64,000 bases of DNA, taken from contig BTRK01000004.1 of assembly GCA_036245805.1 (NCBI GenBank), forward strand, positions 25,868,619 to 25,932,618, written 5' to 3'. Positions 23,350-33,585 of this stretch are shown piece by piece (within the stretch, counting starts at the first letter, position 1; every line of letters starts with the position of its first letter). The notes under the pieces are model-generated. The model did no database searches and had not been told where the DNA came from. It saw nothing but the letters and a program-made list of their open reading frames with translations. This DNA comes from Pristionchus mayeri (lineage: Eukaryota > Nematoda > Chromadorea > Rhabditida > Neodiplogasteridae). A program made the translations under genes and the position numbers.

Positions 23350-24340
23350 ATCGTGCTGTGAACTTTCTTTCCCCGCATTTTAGTCGTCTTGACGAGTTCT
23401 ACAAAATTCCCAACATCTACAAAAAGTACGAAATTCGTTTTCATGGTTATTTCCACGCAAAAAGAACTGATTTTCCGAACAAAAAATCAAACATCACATT
23501 TGTTAAATACAATAGTTTTTTATTTCAAATATGGATTCGACGCAACAAATTAGGGGGTATCTATATTGATCATTTTTCATATCTCTTGCCCTCGACTATC
23601 GGTTTACTAGGAGGAATTCTAGACTTCTCTGGGCTTGGTTATTTTTTTGAAAGGTTTCGTTTTCTGATCGTATCTTGCTTCACCGTGGTGCAATCGTGCA
23701 TTCAAAAAAGCAATCGATAGCCCTCGCGAAGATCTATGAACTCGTAGTGCTTCCAGTTGTACTCAGACACAGGGAGACCACCTAGTCTTAGCCCCACGGC
23801 GACTAGACCTACCGTAACCCGCGTGTACGAGGACTCCCGAGAAGACAGGCGTCTACGAGGACATCCAAGACGCGTGTTCCCCCTGACCCCGCTCTACCCA
23901 ATATCTTTATAAATGGTTATGAAGACCCACAAGGAATGGCTCACAAGATAAACCACAGAGTTTACAACTCAAGTTATTTTACGAAATCTTTTTAAAACAC
24001 GCAAAGTTGAAACTTTTCTGCAACAAATATCGGGTAACCAGCGTTTCCACACTACTTTTGCATTTAAACTACATTTTGGAAATTTGTGGTGTTGTTTCAT
24101 GTCAGTACCAAATTGGTACTACCAATCATTTTCATTTCTAGTTCCATATCTCTTATTTATTTATTCCAAAAATGGAAATATGCTGTTCACTATGTGATGT
24201 TCAAACAATCTTTTTTGTTCGTGAAATCACCTTTTTTTCGTGGAAATAACCATGAAAACGAATTTCGTATTTTTTGCAGATTTTGAGACTTTTGTAAAAC
24301 TCGTCAAGACGAGTAAAAATGCGAGAAAAAAAAAGTTCGC
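23350..24340. repeat. Palindrome with a GC-rich core
   Basis: Arms at about 23355-23545 and 24100-24340, moderately diverged: CGTCTTGACGAGTTCTACAA against its complement near 24293-24312. The loop holds a GC-rich block (23750-23905) with CGTGTACGAGGACTCC and CGTCTACGAGGACATCC, unlike the surrounding AT-rich DNA. The 124-codon frame in the left arm is part of the repeat. Confidence 0.7.
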
Positions 24341-24495
24341 TGTGGGGTGTGTTAGGGATGCCTTAGTGCCCAAAGCTTATTAGAACTATTTTGGCGATTT
24401 TCGCTCCATTGCCTAGCTCAGCTCGATTCTGTCATGAGTGGCGTCATATTTTGCTTCCGTCCTCTATCTGCTCGCTCGATTAATTTCCTAAGGTG

Positions 24496-24708
24496 ATGGC
24501 TGCATCGGATGACGAACAGAGGCTAGATAAACTGAGGGAAACTGGTGTTTCAAGAACTATCAATTACCAGAAGGTACCAATCGCTTTTTTTTATTTTCTC
24601 TACAAGTTGCTAAGAATATGTTTGGATAATGTTAATAATTCTATGACTTCTTTACTTTAGGAGGCAAGCTATAACTTCGATCCTGAGCCTGCGCAAACTA
24701 AGCATTAG
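24496..24708 (+). CDS. Small two-exon gene, 41-residue protein
   Basis: Exons 24496-24573 and 24661-24708 join in phase across an 87-nt intron with a GTACC donor and a CTTTACTTTAG acceptor. The product begins MAASDDEQRLDKLRETGVSR and ends EASYNFDPEPAQTKH, then TAG. The first half is charged and probably helical; there is no signal peptide or membrane segment. I do not recognise the family. Codon use and splice sites look genuine, and the start lies 3 nt after an ATTTCCTAAG sequence that could be a trans-splice site. It sits between the two halves of the oxidoreductase gene, same strand, in a short repeat-poor island. It could be a complete micro-gene or the terminal exons of a larger one whose upstream exons are not visible. 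Confidence 0.6.
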
Positions 24709-24904
24709 ATAAGCAACCTTAATGATAGAGATTCCCAAGTAACATAAATATGAAGTTCGGTCTTAACTTGCACACTTTCACAACTCCATTCAGCAAAAGC
24801 CTATTTCTAAAATTTAAAATACACCAGCGCGTCTTTTCGCACCGTGATGATAAGCATCCTAAGAGCGTCTTAAGTGAGACTATCTGTAAGTGATCTAACA
24901 TATT

Positions 24905-25665
24905 TGTTAAGAAACCCTCCACCAGAGAACGTAACAGGTCCAGGGATGGTGTAAAATTCGATAATTCCCAAGCTTTTTTTCTGAAGTGTAGGTCCCGAGT
25001 GCTGATTGACGGCCGTAATAGCTAAGGCTGGGGGTCGAATTTGAAAAAGTTACAGGTACCCCCCATTTTGGGGTCGAAAAAGTTGATATCCTGGAATTAC
25101 GTGCGATATACATTTTCTGATGTATTTTCACGCGAAGAAAACGAATTTCCATGTCCGAATGCTAGAAAATGCGAAATAAAAAAATGTAGGTCGATAAACC
25201 GTTTTTTCGACTAATTATTTGAATCTACCGATTCAAAAACATTCGAGGTGCATCTTCTAGATACGATTTTCCGAATCTACGTGAAAAAGTATGCCTAGGG
25301 TGAAAATTTGAGATTAAAAAAAACATATTTTTGAGATATTTTTGTCCAAAGTGCGTTCAAATAATTAGTCGAAAAATCGGTTTTTCGACAAACATTTTTT
25401 TATTTCGAATTTTCTAGCATTCGGACATGGAAATTCGTTTTCTACGCGTGAAAATACATCAGAAAATCTATATCGCTCGTAATTCCAGGATATCAAATTT
25501 TTCGACCCCCAAAATGGGGGGTACCTGTAACTTTTTTAAATTCGACCCCCAGCCTTAGCTATTACGGCCGACACTTCAGAAATAAAGTTTGGTAATTATC
25601 GAATTTTTAGTCATCCGTGGATCCCTGCACATTTGTTACGTTCTCTCATGGAGGGTCTCTTAAGA
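24905..25665. repeat. Palindrome of the GAGACCCTCC family, copy 2
   Basis: Arms at about 24905-25265 and 25275-25665. The ends AAGAAACCCTCCACCAGAGA and the right-hand complement match those of the 4.8-6.6 kb element. Arms include GACCCCCAAAATGGGGGG-type sequence. A solo relative is at 38400-38600. Confidence 0.85.
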
Positions 25666-26152
25666 CCCTTGGAAAGTTCGGAGAATGGAAATGCTCCAAA
25701 ATATGCATGCATATGTGTAGTAATAAATGAGCATAGCTCGGGGGTCACCTCGTTTGTCATCCAGATCTTGCTTCTCCAAATGGGCAAGGATAATGTGAAA
25801 TTTTCTCTTACCCATCCTTATAAAGAGATTTCTGAAAAATGAGAGAATTCGGACGAGCATATTCAAAGAGTTGAATCAGCTTAAAAATATTTGATTAAAA
25901 TCGAAAAGTTGGCTTTTTCTGACCGAAATGCAACTGCAGCTTTTCCAGATGTGTGGATATTAACCATTTTTATTTAATTTTATTATAGCTCCAGTATAAT
26001 GTGCGTATTCTTATCTATTATGTAAGGTTGGGAGAAAATGGTCACAAAATCATGGCTTCTCACAGTCCGAATTGCTGGTTGACGATACGACTTACAGAAG
26101 CCAATTCGCATTCGCCGACATGAAAATTTTTCGAAATTTATTGCACACGTAG
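25666..26152. other. No gene seen
   Basis: Nothing recognised beyond short AT-rich words; 25870-25960 (AAAATATTTGATTAAAATCG, TTTTCCAGATGTGTG) is similar in reverse to 38638-38710, so it is dispersed repeat sequence. Confidence 0.4.
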
Positions 26153-26317
26153 TACTGTGAGAACAGAAAGCGTAGTCCGTGATGTGGTGGCGAGATTTAG
26201 TACATTTGATTCTAAATATACGCGGAATGTTTTTCCTCCGTGTTCCGCGTAGATTTAGAATCAACTGTACTAAATCTCGCCACCACAACACGGACTACGC
26301 TTTCTGTTCTCACAGTA
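26153..26317. mobile_element. TACTGTGAG hairpin MITE, copy 1
   Basis: A 165-bp near-perfect hairpin that starts TACTGTGAGAACAGAAAGCG and ends with the complement, TA at both ends, as expected for Tc1/mariner-type insertion. The loop is about 12 bp. One mismatch region sits at ATGTGGTGG versus TTGTGGTGG. Confidence 0.85.
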
Positions 26318-26998
26318 CTCGATGAGGGAAATCGAACGTCAACTTTAGAATCTCTATACACATCAGCGCGCGGATCGTGAAAACTACCGTAATTTTATAA
26401 ATTTTTTAAAACCGGTTCCGATTAATTCGGGAGTAGGGGGGTGAGACGGCAAACTATTTCTAGGTCTGTTTACTATAATTTCTCGATCATAATCGATTTA
26501 AAAATTAATAAGATTACTGTTGTTTTTTTCACGATACGCGCATGGACCCGCACGGATGCGTTGAGAAATTCTAATGGGGCTGTTCGACTTTCCTCATCGA
26601 GTACCGCGGGTATAATAGATTTCGTACAATTTTCAACTGTTCAGGGGGGAAATCGTATCGAAAATATGCGCCAAAAATACAAATGTTAATTGCAAAATTA
26701 TGCTCCAAAACTAGTTTTCCGAACCAAAAAAATTCATTTCGATTTTCCTAACGTTCTCATATCGAAATTCTTATTCTACGCCTAGCAAGGGCAATGAACA
26801 TTATTCAAAGGCGCTAAATAAATATTTTCTTTTAATCTACGTATGTAATCAGTGATGCTGAAGCGATCTAGGAAAATGAAATATAAAAATTATTTAAAAT
26901 AACAAAAATACAGCGATCTTTCAAAACTGAATTGGGAATGATGAGTTGTGTCGGTGAGTTGGGTCATACATGCAATCGACTTAGCAAAATAATGTTCA
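26318..26998. other. No gene seen
   Basis: AT-rich with no exon or family recognised. Confidence 0.4.
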
Positions 26999-27175
26999 TT
27001 AGGGTCCTCCACTCAAAATTTCAAAATTTTTCTAAAATTATGTTATTATATGGGACGGGGTTATCGATGGTGCGGAAAGAGAATAGCGTCACTAGAATTA
27101 TAATATATTTCAATTTCAATGAGTATAAACCTATTTCTCTAAGCTCCGCCTATCGTGGTATAGTGCAACACAGTA
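26999..27175 (+). repeat. Dispersed repeat, inverted copy at 55870-56045
   Basis: GGGTCCTCCACTCAAAATTT, GACGGGGTTATCGATGGTGC and AAGCTCCGCCTATCGTGGT (27147-27165) are present on the opposite strand at 55870-56045 with few changes. Confidence 0.75.
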
Positions 27176-27202
27176 TTATGCCCTGTGCAAATGGAGCAAA
27201 CA

Positions 27203-27283
27203 CTCGATGCACGCGTGGTGTGGTTGCATCGGCGGGGAGTCGAACCTGCGACAATCGCGTGCTAGCCCCGCCTCACCCGAGTG
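27203..27283 (-). other. Solo tRNA-like segment
   Basis: On the reverse strand, GCTCACTCGGGTGAGGCGGG is A-box-like and is followed by GCAGGTTCGACTCCCCGCC, a good B box with a T-arm-like surround. The acceptor ends do not pair convincingly, so a functional tRNA is unlikely. Confidence 0.5.
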
Positions 27284-27539
27284 AGCAAAATGGGACAGTT
27301 GGAGGAGCTAAGAATACCGTGCCCTAGTGCTAGCTCCCTCTCCTTTACTTCGCGCAGCTCACTCCACATGCCAAAAGAAAGGAGTATTTCCAAGTTCCCA
27401 CACGATTATTACATGTATTTACAGTATTATTATCTACTAATGAATTCTCCTTTCCTTTGTGTTCGTGATCGTTGAATAAACAGAAACAACAAATTTATTT
27501 CCGAAAAGAAACATACGAATGTGATAAAACAAATAGGTT

Positions 27540-27822
27540 TTATCGAGGATTCTCTCTACGGTACTTGGCGATCTCAGTCTCGTTGCGTTTCTTATCGTCT
27601 TCTGCGCGTTTCCCCCACTCCTGCAATGACCACTTTAGAATCCCCTCGCAGACCGATTTGAATACGACGGCTATAAAAAAGTGTACACACATGCGTAAAA
27701 AGGAAAATAAATAGGAAAGTCATACCTGCATCCAGGGGAAGAATGCCGTAGTGGTCCTCTCCGGCTTGTTGGGATTCTTAGCATTTTTGATGGTTTTGTT
27801 GCGCCATTGGCCATTCTTCCTT
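27540..27822 (-). pseudogene. HMG-box gene fragment (SSRP1/HMGB-like)
   Basis: Minus strand. The upstream part (27726-about 27822) encodes KNAKNPNKPERTTTAFFPWMQ (quoted in part), the opening of an HMG box. The downstream part contains EWGKRAEDDKKRNETEIAKY and ends at TAA (27540-27542), the end of the same box. With a 55-nt intron (27671-27725) the downstream frame is broken; with a 105-nt intron ending at the TTGCAG acceptor (27621-27626) the frame is kept but most of helix II is missing. The spelling is nearest to SSRP1/FACT-type boxes (NPNKP, TTAFF, W..K AEDDKKR). HMG boxes bend DNA in chromatin. The piece is likely a decayed copy or an isolated terminal exon pair. Confidence 0.55.
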
Positions 27823-27829
27823 CAACAAG

Positions 27830-28610
27830 GTAAAATTAGGACAAACCAGATCGATGAATATTTAATACTGAAGATTATAAAGGGTTTGGAAATCGAATTT
27901 AGTCGAAGTAACTAATATACAACAAAACGCGGCGTTCCCCCGGCATTTTCTCCTCGATTTCATCATTTGGTCGCTATTTCCTAACTTTTCTCTGAATACT
28001 ACTATGGGAAATTGTGTTACAAAGCTGTAAGTATAATAAAAACCGTAAATAAACTTTAGAACGGCAAAAAAAAGTTGAAAAATACGAGCCGGTTTCCTGT
28101 CGGGCGGCATCCTCCTTCGGTCGTCGCTCATTATAGTTGAACCATTCCAAAGTAGCCTGGCAAAACACTCTAGCATGATTCAAAACAAGGAAAACGCATA
28201 ACGGTATACATTTAGCAAAGAAAACGTTAAAAAACCTTGGGTCGCGTCGCTAAACTTTCTTAACGACGACGAAAATTCTTACAGTACATTTAAAGCATTT
28301 TAAGGGAATTCCGTGTAAGACGCTGACGGTAAGTCATCCATAATTCCCGCGTCAGTTCCCGCGCTTTTTTTGCTTTTGCAGTCATTGCGTTGAAAGCATT
28401 ATACTGTGGCAAGCTCGTTCGCTGGGTCATGTCAGCTGGACAATATTTCGAAATGTCACATTAAATATATCATGTTTTCTTTTATTCCATTACATAGAAC
28501 TGTTAAAATTGGTCAATAATTGATCATGTTTTATATTCTGGGACGTATGTGCTTCTAATCATTGAGCTCGATTGATAATGGTATACTGTAGCTTCGTGCA
28601 TCTCTGTGTG
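27830..28610. other. No gene accepted; possible exon remnant
   Basis: A minus-strand stretch at 28090-28183 reads ARVFCQATLEWFNYNERRPK, which looks protein-like but has no start, acceptor or recognised family. The rest is non-coding upstream flank of the retrotransposon. Confidence 0.35.
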
Positions 28611-28758
28611 CTAAATTTAAGTAAATTATTAGTATACACACACTCTCCTCTCTTTCACTCTCCTCTCTTTCCTCACTCTCGATACTACGTGACTATTTAG
28701 CACTTGTTTCTTTTTTCTTATAATTCTATTGTTTATTATCACTCCCTCGTATTAATTA

Positions 28759-29571
28759 ATGACTAAGCGTAAGTTCCCCTCCCCTTCCTCTGCCCTGGAC
28801 GAAATGCTGCCGGTCTCTGTTCCCGATCCGGGCGAACTCCTTCGAGGTATTGGCAGATACCTCGATTCCCTCTCTCATGATGAGAAGGAAAGTTCCCTCG
28901 CTCTGCTGCTCGGTACTTGTGCCCAGCAGATGAAAGAGCTAATGGCTAGATCGACCACCTCGATCGATGATGCCATGGAGAGGGACAAGAGGATTCGCTC
29001 GGTGGTGGTTCAAGGGCTCCATTAGTCTACTGCGACGAAGGCCAGTGAGAGATTGTCAGATGACACTGCCAGAGTCATCGACATGCTCGACCTCGCTGAG
29101 CTGGAGCACAGACCAGCTACCATTTTCCGAATGGGGGAGAGAAGGGATAGCCGCCCTCGCCTCCTCAAAGTAATGTTCCATTCCCGCTCCGCCCAGATCT
29201 CTTTCCTGTCCCATTCCCGCACTGTTGCTGCCAAATTCCCCAATGTGTTTGTTCGCCCCTCTATGACCAAGGCTGAGCGTGAAGCCGCCTACCAATTGCG
29301 AGTGAAGAAACGGTCGATGATAGCAGACGGAAAGGACATGATGATCTACGCTGGCTCTCTCATCGAGAAGTCACAACTTGAAGCAATGAAGAAGTCACTC
29401 CGCCACCCTCGCTCCCAGAACTACGATAAGTCTCGCACTTCCGCCCATCCCACTCTTGTTCCCTCCGCCACCACCAAGTCCCTCTTCCCCACAATTCCTT
29501 CCCTCCTCGATTCTGCCCCCACTACTCCCATCACCACTATTCCCAACTCACTCGCCCCTCTTTTAAACTAG
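28759..29571 (+). pseudogene. Retrotransposon ORF1 with one in-frame stop
   Basis: The frame runs MTKRKFPSPSSALDEMLPVS through 89 codons to a TAG at 29023-29025, then continues in the same frame to 29571 (about 270 codons in all). The middle holds DKRIRSVVVQGLH before the stop and ASERLSDDTARVIDML after it, resembling the nucleic-acid-binding ORF1 proteins of nematode non-LTR elements, and a basic stretch follows (VRPSMTKAEREAAYQLRVKK). The C-terminal 50 residues are Ser/Pro/Thr-rich. A single base change explains the stop. Its end overlaps the open frame of ORF2. Confidence 0.75.
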
Positions 29572-29589
29572 CTCAGCCCGAGCCAGCGA

Positions 29590-30724
29590 CGACCACCTCA
29601 TCATGCCACTATTTCAATATCCGTTCTGTCGTTAATAAGCTCGATGCTTTCCGCTCATTCCTCATGACAACCCAACCAGATATCATATTCCTAACTGAGA
29701 CATGGCTATCAAGCAAGACCCCATCATCTCTCATGATCGGATCTCTACCGTACACCATTATTCGCACTGATCGATCATCCCGCGGTGGCGGAACCTGCAT
29801 CATTCTTCGTGATTACCTCTCTTTCTCCACAGTATCCCTTCCATCCACCGAACACGAGATTACATGTATCGACCTTTTCCACTCGAGTGCATACATTAGA
29901 TTATGTCTAGTCTGTCGTCCTCTATGTCTAGTCTATCGTCTAAGTTATTCCATTGCCAAGACCGACTCCCTCGTTAATTGCTTATCAGACATCCATGCAT
30001 CCTCTCCACATTCCATCATTATTTCCGGTGATTTCAACTCCGATTCCCTTTGTACCATTCCCACTCCCACTGATCGTCTATTTCGTGATTTCATTATCTC
30101 TGCTAATCTCTCTCATCTTCATATGTTTCCTACGCGCGGCGTTAGATGTATCGATTGGGTTTTAGGTAACGATCCCACCGTAGTCTCGGCCATTTCCGCG
30201 ATTCCTCCCTTCCCTTCATGTGACCATTCTGGTCTCTCCTTCTCCCTTTCGTCTCCTCAATCCCCACCACAACCTCCCTTAATTCGTGACTTCTCTCGTG
30301 TCGATTATCCAGCTCTGTCCAACCACCTTCTATCTATTGACTGGTTATCCTTATTTCGTGACTGTCCTGATATCGATTCCGTGTACCACCATTTCTCTTC
30401 TACAATTCATTCAGCTATTGACATCTTTGTCCCCTACCGTACTCCTCGACCTCCCTCTCTCTCATATCCAAACCACGTTAAGCGCCTAATTAAGCATCGT
30501 GATCAATTATTCGCTAAGATTCATATCCCCGCTGTTAGAACTCTGTTTGACCATTGTGGTAAGAAATTACTTTTCGAGATTGACAAATGGACTCGTTACT
30601 CTACCCGTAAGAAATTAGCTCGTTCTAAAGATTTGTATCGTCATATTTCTTCTCTCACAAAACCTAAGCTATCTATACCTGAATTAGTCTCATCTGATAA
30701 TGAACCAGTTTATGATAGTTCTGC
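29590..30724 (+). pseudogene. Retrotransposon ORF2, endonuclease part
   Basis: APE-type endonuclease signatures occur in order: FNIRSVVNKLDAF, LTETWL, SSRGGGTCIILRD, SGDFNSD, DWVLGND and CDHSGLSF. These include the acidic and His residues that nick target DNA for target-primed reverse transcription. The frame is open upstream of 29664 and overlaps the end of ORF1, so initiation may be by re-start. A short tandem duplication (CTATGTCTAGTC words at 29901-29935) adds about six residues in the core. The frame ends inside the palindrome inserted at 30728. Confidence 0.8.
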
Positions 30725-30935
30725 TAACAAGGGATGGGTATACCCTTGTCGCGAGATTGAGGTATGAGCTATACACCATTTTAAAGAGCATGAAAAGTTG
30801 TCCTGTTTGAGCTCTTAAAACCCTGCTAATATTACTTGTGGCCGAAGTTATGACGTGAGTTGCAATTATCTCTTTTAGCATGCAATCGAGCGCTCGCCTT
30901 ATTGCGGAGGTCATCACTCAGTTCATGCACTCTCG

Positions 30936-30998
30936 CAGCGTAGTATAGTGGATAAGAGCATAGGCTAGCAAACTTTTGGTCCAGTTCGAATCCATCAC
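30936..30998 (+). other. tRNA-like segment, left arm of the inserted palindrome
   Basis: A-box-like GTAGTATAGTGGATAAGAGC (30940-30959) and B-box-like CCAGTTCGAATCCATC (30981-30996). The pair is well formed and spaced 22 bp apart. A TTTT run sits between them. No acceptor stem. Confidence 0.65.
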
Positions 30999-31259
30999 GA
31001 TGCAATAGTGTTTTGCACATTTTTTATGCTACTGCTTGATAACTTTTCAGTTTCATATGCAGGTTCCTACCAAATTTTTTGAAACTTAAAAATGTTCACT
31101 GAAGGGTCGTTTCCTTTTTTCGCACTAATATTATAATTTTGCAAATTATCGCTTATGCAGATACGCCAACTGTTAGATTGGTGCAAAAAATGATCAAGAT
31201 AAGGTATGTATAATTGGATTATCATTATTAATGCAAAACAAAATGTGCAAAATACTATT

Positions 31260-31327
31260 GCATCGAGATGGATTCGAACTGGACCAAAAGTTTGCTAGCC
31301 TATGCTCTTATCCACTATACTACGCTG
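31260..31327 (-). other. tRNA-like segment, right arm of the inserted palindrome
   Basis: Mirror of 30936-30998 on the reverse strand, with GTAGTATAGTGGATAAGAGC at 31304-31323 and CCAGTTCGAATCCATC at 31267-31282. Both boxes are unchanged, so the two face each other across the loop. Confidence 0.65.
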
Positions 31328-31547
31328 CCATGGAGGGGAGAGTGCATGAACTGAGTGATGACCTCCGCAATAAGGCGAGCGCTCGATTGCATGTTAAAAG
31401 AGATAATTGCAACTCACGTCATAACTTCGGCCACAAGTAATATTAGCAGGGTTTTAAGAGCTCAAACAGGACAACTTTTCATGCTCTTTAAAATGGTGTA
31501 TAGCTCATACCTCAATCTCGTGACAAGGGTATACCCATCCCTTGTAA

Positions 31548-33211
31548 GTCTAATTTACTTGCTTCTGAATTCGCTTCTCATTTCACGTTAGATGATGGTC
31601 TTCTCCCCCCTCTCTCCTCCTTACCCATCTCTCCCTCGCTCTCTCTTTTCACCCTTTCCCTCATGCAGTTTACAAAGCATTACGCAAATTGTCTCCCTCT
31701 TGCTCTACAGGTTATGATGGCATTCCTCAGATCATTTTCTCGAAGTGTGCACATGCTCTATCCCTTAGCTGATATCTACAATCTCAGTCTCATTTCTGGG
31801 ACTGTCCCATCAGCCTGGAAACATTCCCTTATTACCCCCATTCCTAAGCCGGGCAAAGATAGCAAACTACCCTCCTCATATAGACCCATCTCTATCATCT
31901 CTCCTGCTGCTAAGACCATTGAACGTCTCATCAAAGACCACCTCAATAATCACCTTTCTCGCTTCAATATCCTCCCGTCCAATCAGCATGGTTTCCGCTC
32001 TGGTGCTAGTGTTGTTACTAATTTATTGACTTGTCATAATGATTGGACAAATTCTCACTCTAAAAAGCATATAACTGATGTAGTTTACATTGACTTCACT
32101 CGTGCTTTTGATGTTGTTCCCTACCCTAAATTAATAGCTCGATTATCTCATTACGGTATCCATGGTAATCTGCTATCATGGATTCACTCCTTCCTTTCCA
32201 ACCGCACTTTCTCCGTTCGTTTGCCCTCCGCCACTAGCGACCACTTCCCCATTCTCTCCGGAGTACCACAAGGCAGTCCTAGGACCTATTCTCTTCTCCA
32301 TCTATCTAGCTGACCTTTCTCGTACACTATCTAAATTTCACAACGTATCCGTCCAATGTTATGCTGATGATGTTAAGTTGTATATCTCCTACAATAAATC
32401 TACCAAATCTTCTATTACCTCCGAATTTCAATCTGCCCTGGATTGTCTCTTTGATTGGACCCAACTCAACCAATTGTCCCTATCTGCTTCTAAATGCTCT
32501 CATCTTCGTATTGGCTTCAAACAATCCTCCCCTCGCTACAATATTAATTCCATTCAGTTACCCCTCGTGAATAATGTCCGTGATCTAGGTGTCCAAGTCC
32601 GCTCTGACCTCAAGAATTCTTGTTCTATTAAAACCTGTGCTCAGAAAGCCACTTCTAAGTTATTCCTGCTCCTTAAAGCCCTCCCATTCAACTGCCCCAT
32701 CATCCTTCTTCGTAGTTACAAAGCATATCTCCTTCCCCTCCTTGACTTTGCATCCCCCTTTTGGAATCCACATTACATATCTGACATTGAGACTCTTGAA
32801 AAAGTTCAACATGTTTTCACCCGGCAAGTATTCTATCGTTGTTTCCCCTCCCCTTCCTATCCTCTTTCCCTACCTTCTTATTCGGATCGCTTGAAAATTC
32901 TTGGCCTGCGCCCGCTTACTGAGAGGAGAGTCATAGGAGATCTGTGTATGACTCATATGATTATGACTGGTTCTAATATCGTCCCTCGTTCATCATTCTA
33001 CGCCTACAAACCCCAGCGAGACCGTACCTCTTCCTTTGGTATTAACATTGAAATGACAACAAGCACCGCCAGATTCCACTCTTTCCCTGTTCGAACATCC
33101 CGATGGTATTCTCAACTTCCCGATGTCATTCGCACTGCCCCCAACATCCGAGTATTTAAGCGTCGATTGGAAAGCCACCCGATAGTCGTAGACCTTTCTC
33201 ACCCTCAATGA
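31548..33211 (+). pseudogene. Retrotransposon ORF2, reverse transcriptase part
   Basis: Motifs in order: TPIPKPGKDSKLPSSYRPIS, QHGFRSGASVVTNLL, DVVYIDFTRAFDVV (first catalytic Asp), SGVPQGS, then after a frame change LGPILFSIYLADL and CYADDVKLY (catalytic ADD). The frame shifts at about 32275-32285, inside the conserved GVPQGS-VLGP block, where two bases appear lost. The C-terminal region continues to HPIVVDLSHPQ and TGA at 33211. The enzyme would copy the element RNA at the nicked target. Another disruption lies near 31640-31720, where the CTGYDG-type segment is split between frames. Confidence 0.85.
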
Positions 33212-33339
33212 CTCAGGAGAGTCCCCCCTCCCATCTGCAATCGTTAATTAATTAATTAATTAATGTATTCACGGTATCGTCGCGCCTCGGGCGTGGATAA
33301 ATTATTATTAAATTATTAGTATTCCTTTTGAATACATAG

Positions 33340-33585
33340 TCTGTTCAATCGGGTGATATTCAATCGTATAAAATCAAAGAAAACGTAAATATCGATTAAA
33401 TATTAGCTGCGGCGTCCATCATCTTCTAAAAGTTCAAGCTTGTATTGCAATGTTTCGCTGACATAAATTTTGCTTATTTTTCGTTGAATAATCTAATCGG
33501 GTACGTAGAGTATTCCAACTCAGATTTGGAGGGCGGCACCCCCTGAAACGATTTCTAGCTAATTTAAACTGAATGTGGCGTAGTA
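33340..33585. other. No gene seen
   Basis: Short AT-rich segment between the retrotransposon tail and the next palindrome. Confidence 0.35.

Larger units (their letters stand above)
30728..31544. mobile_element. 817-bp palindrome inserted in the retrotransposon
   Basis: Terminal repeats CAAGGGATGGGTATACCCTT and complement, flanked by TAA on both sides (30725-30727 and 31545-31547), which is a 3-bp target duplication of the PIF/Harbinger TWA type. Arms are about 300 bp and nearly identical. It encodes no transposase. Removal of the element plus one TAA leaves the ORF2 frame intact, so the insertion postdates the retrotransposon. Confidence 0.85.
28620..33330 (+). mobile_element. Non-LTR retrotransposon (two ORFs, inactivated)
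   Basis: A CT-rich leader (28640-28685), ORF1 (28759-29571), ORF2 endonuclease (about 29590-30724), reverse transcriptase (31548-33211) and a short tail with five TTAA units (33246-33266). No LTRs or poly-A were seen. The ORF1 plus APE-endonuclease plus reverse-transcriptase layout fits the CR1/Jockey groups; the clade is not resolved. It carries a stop in ORF1, an 817-bp palindrome insertion in ORF2, and a frameshift in the reverse transcriptase. The element boundaries are estimates. Confidence 0.85.

Noticed and set aside
23346..23720. 124-codon frame
   Set aside because: Lies mostly in a palindrome arm with a diverged mirror that is not open.
28640..28685. CT-rich tract as a microsatellite of interest
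   Set aside because: Fits a retrotransposon leader or simple sequence; nothing more to support.
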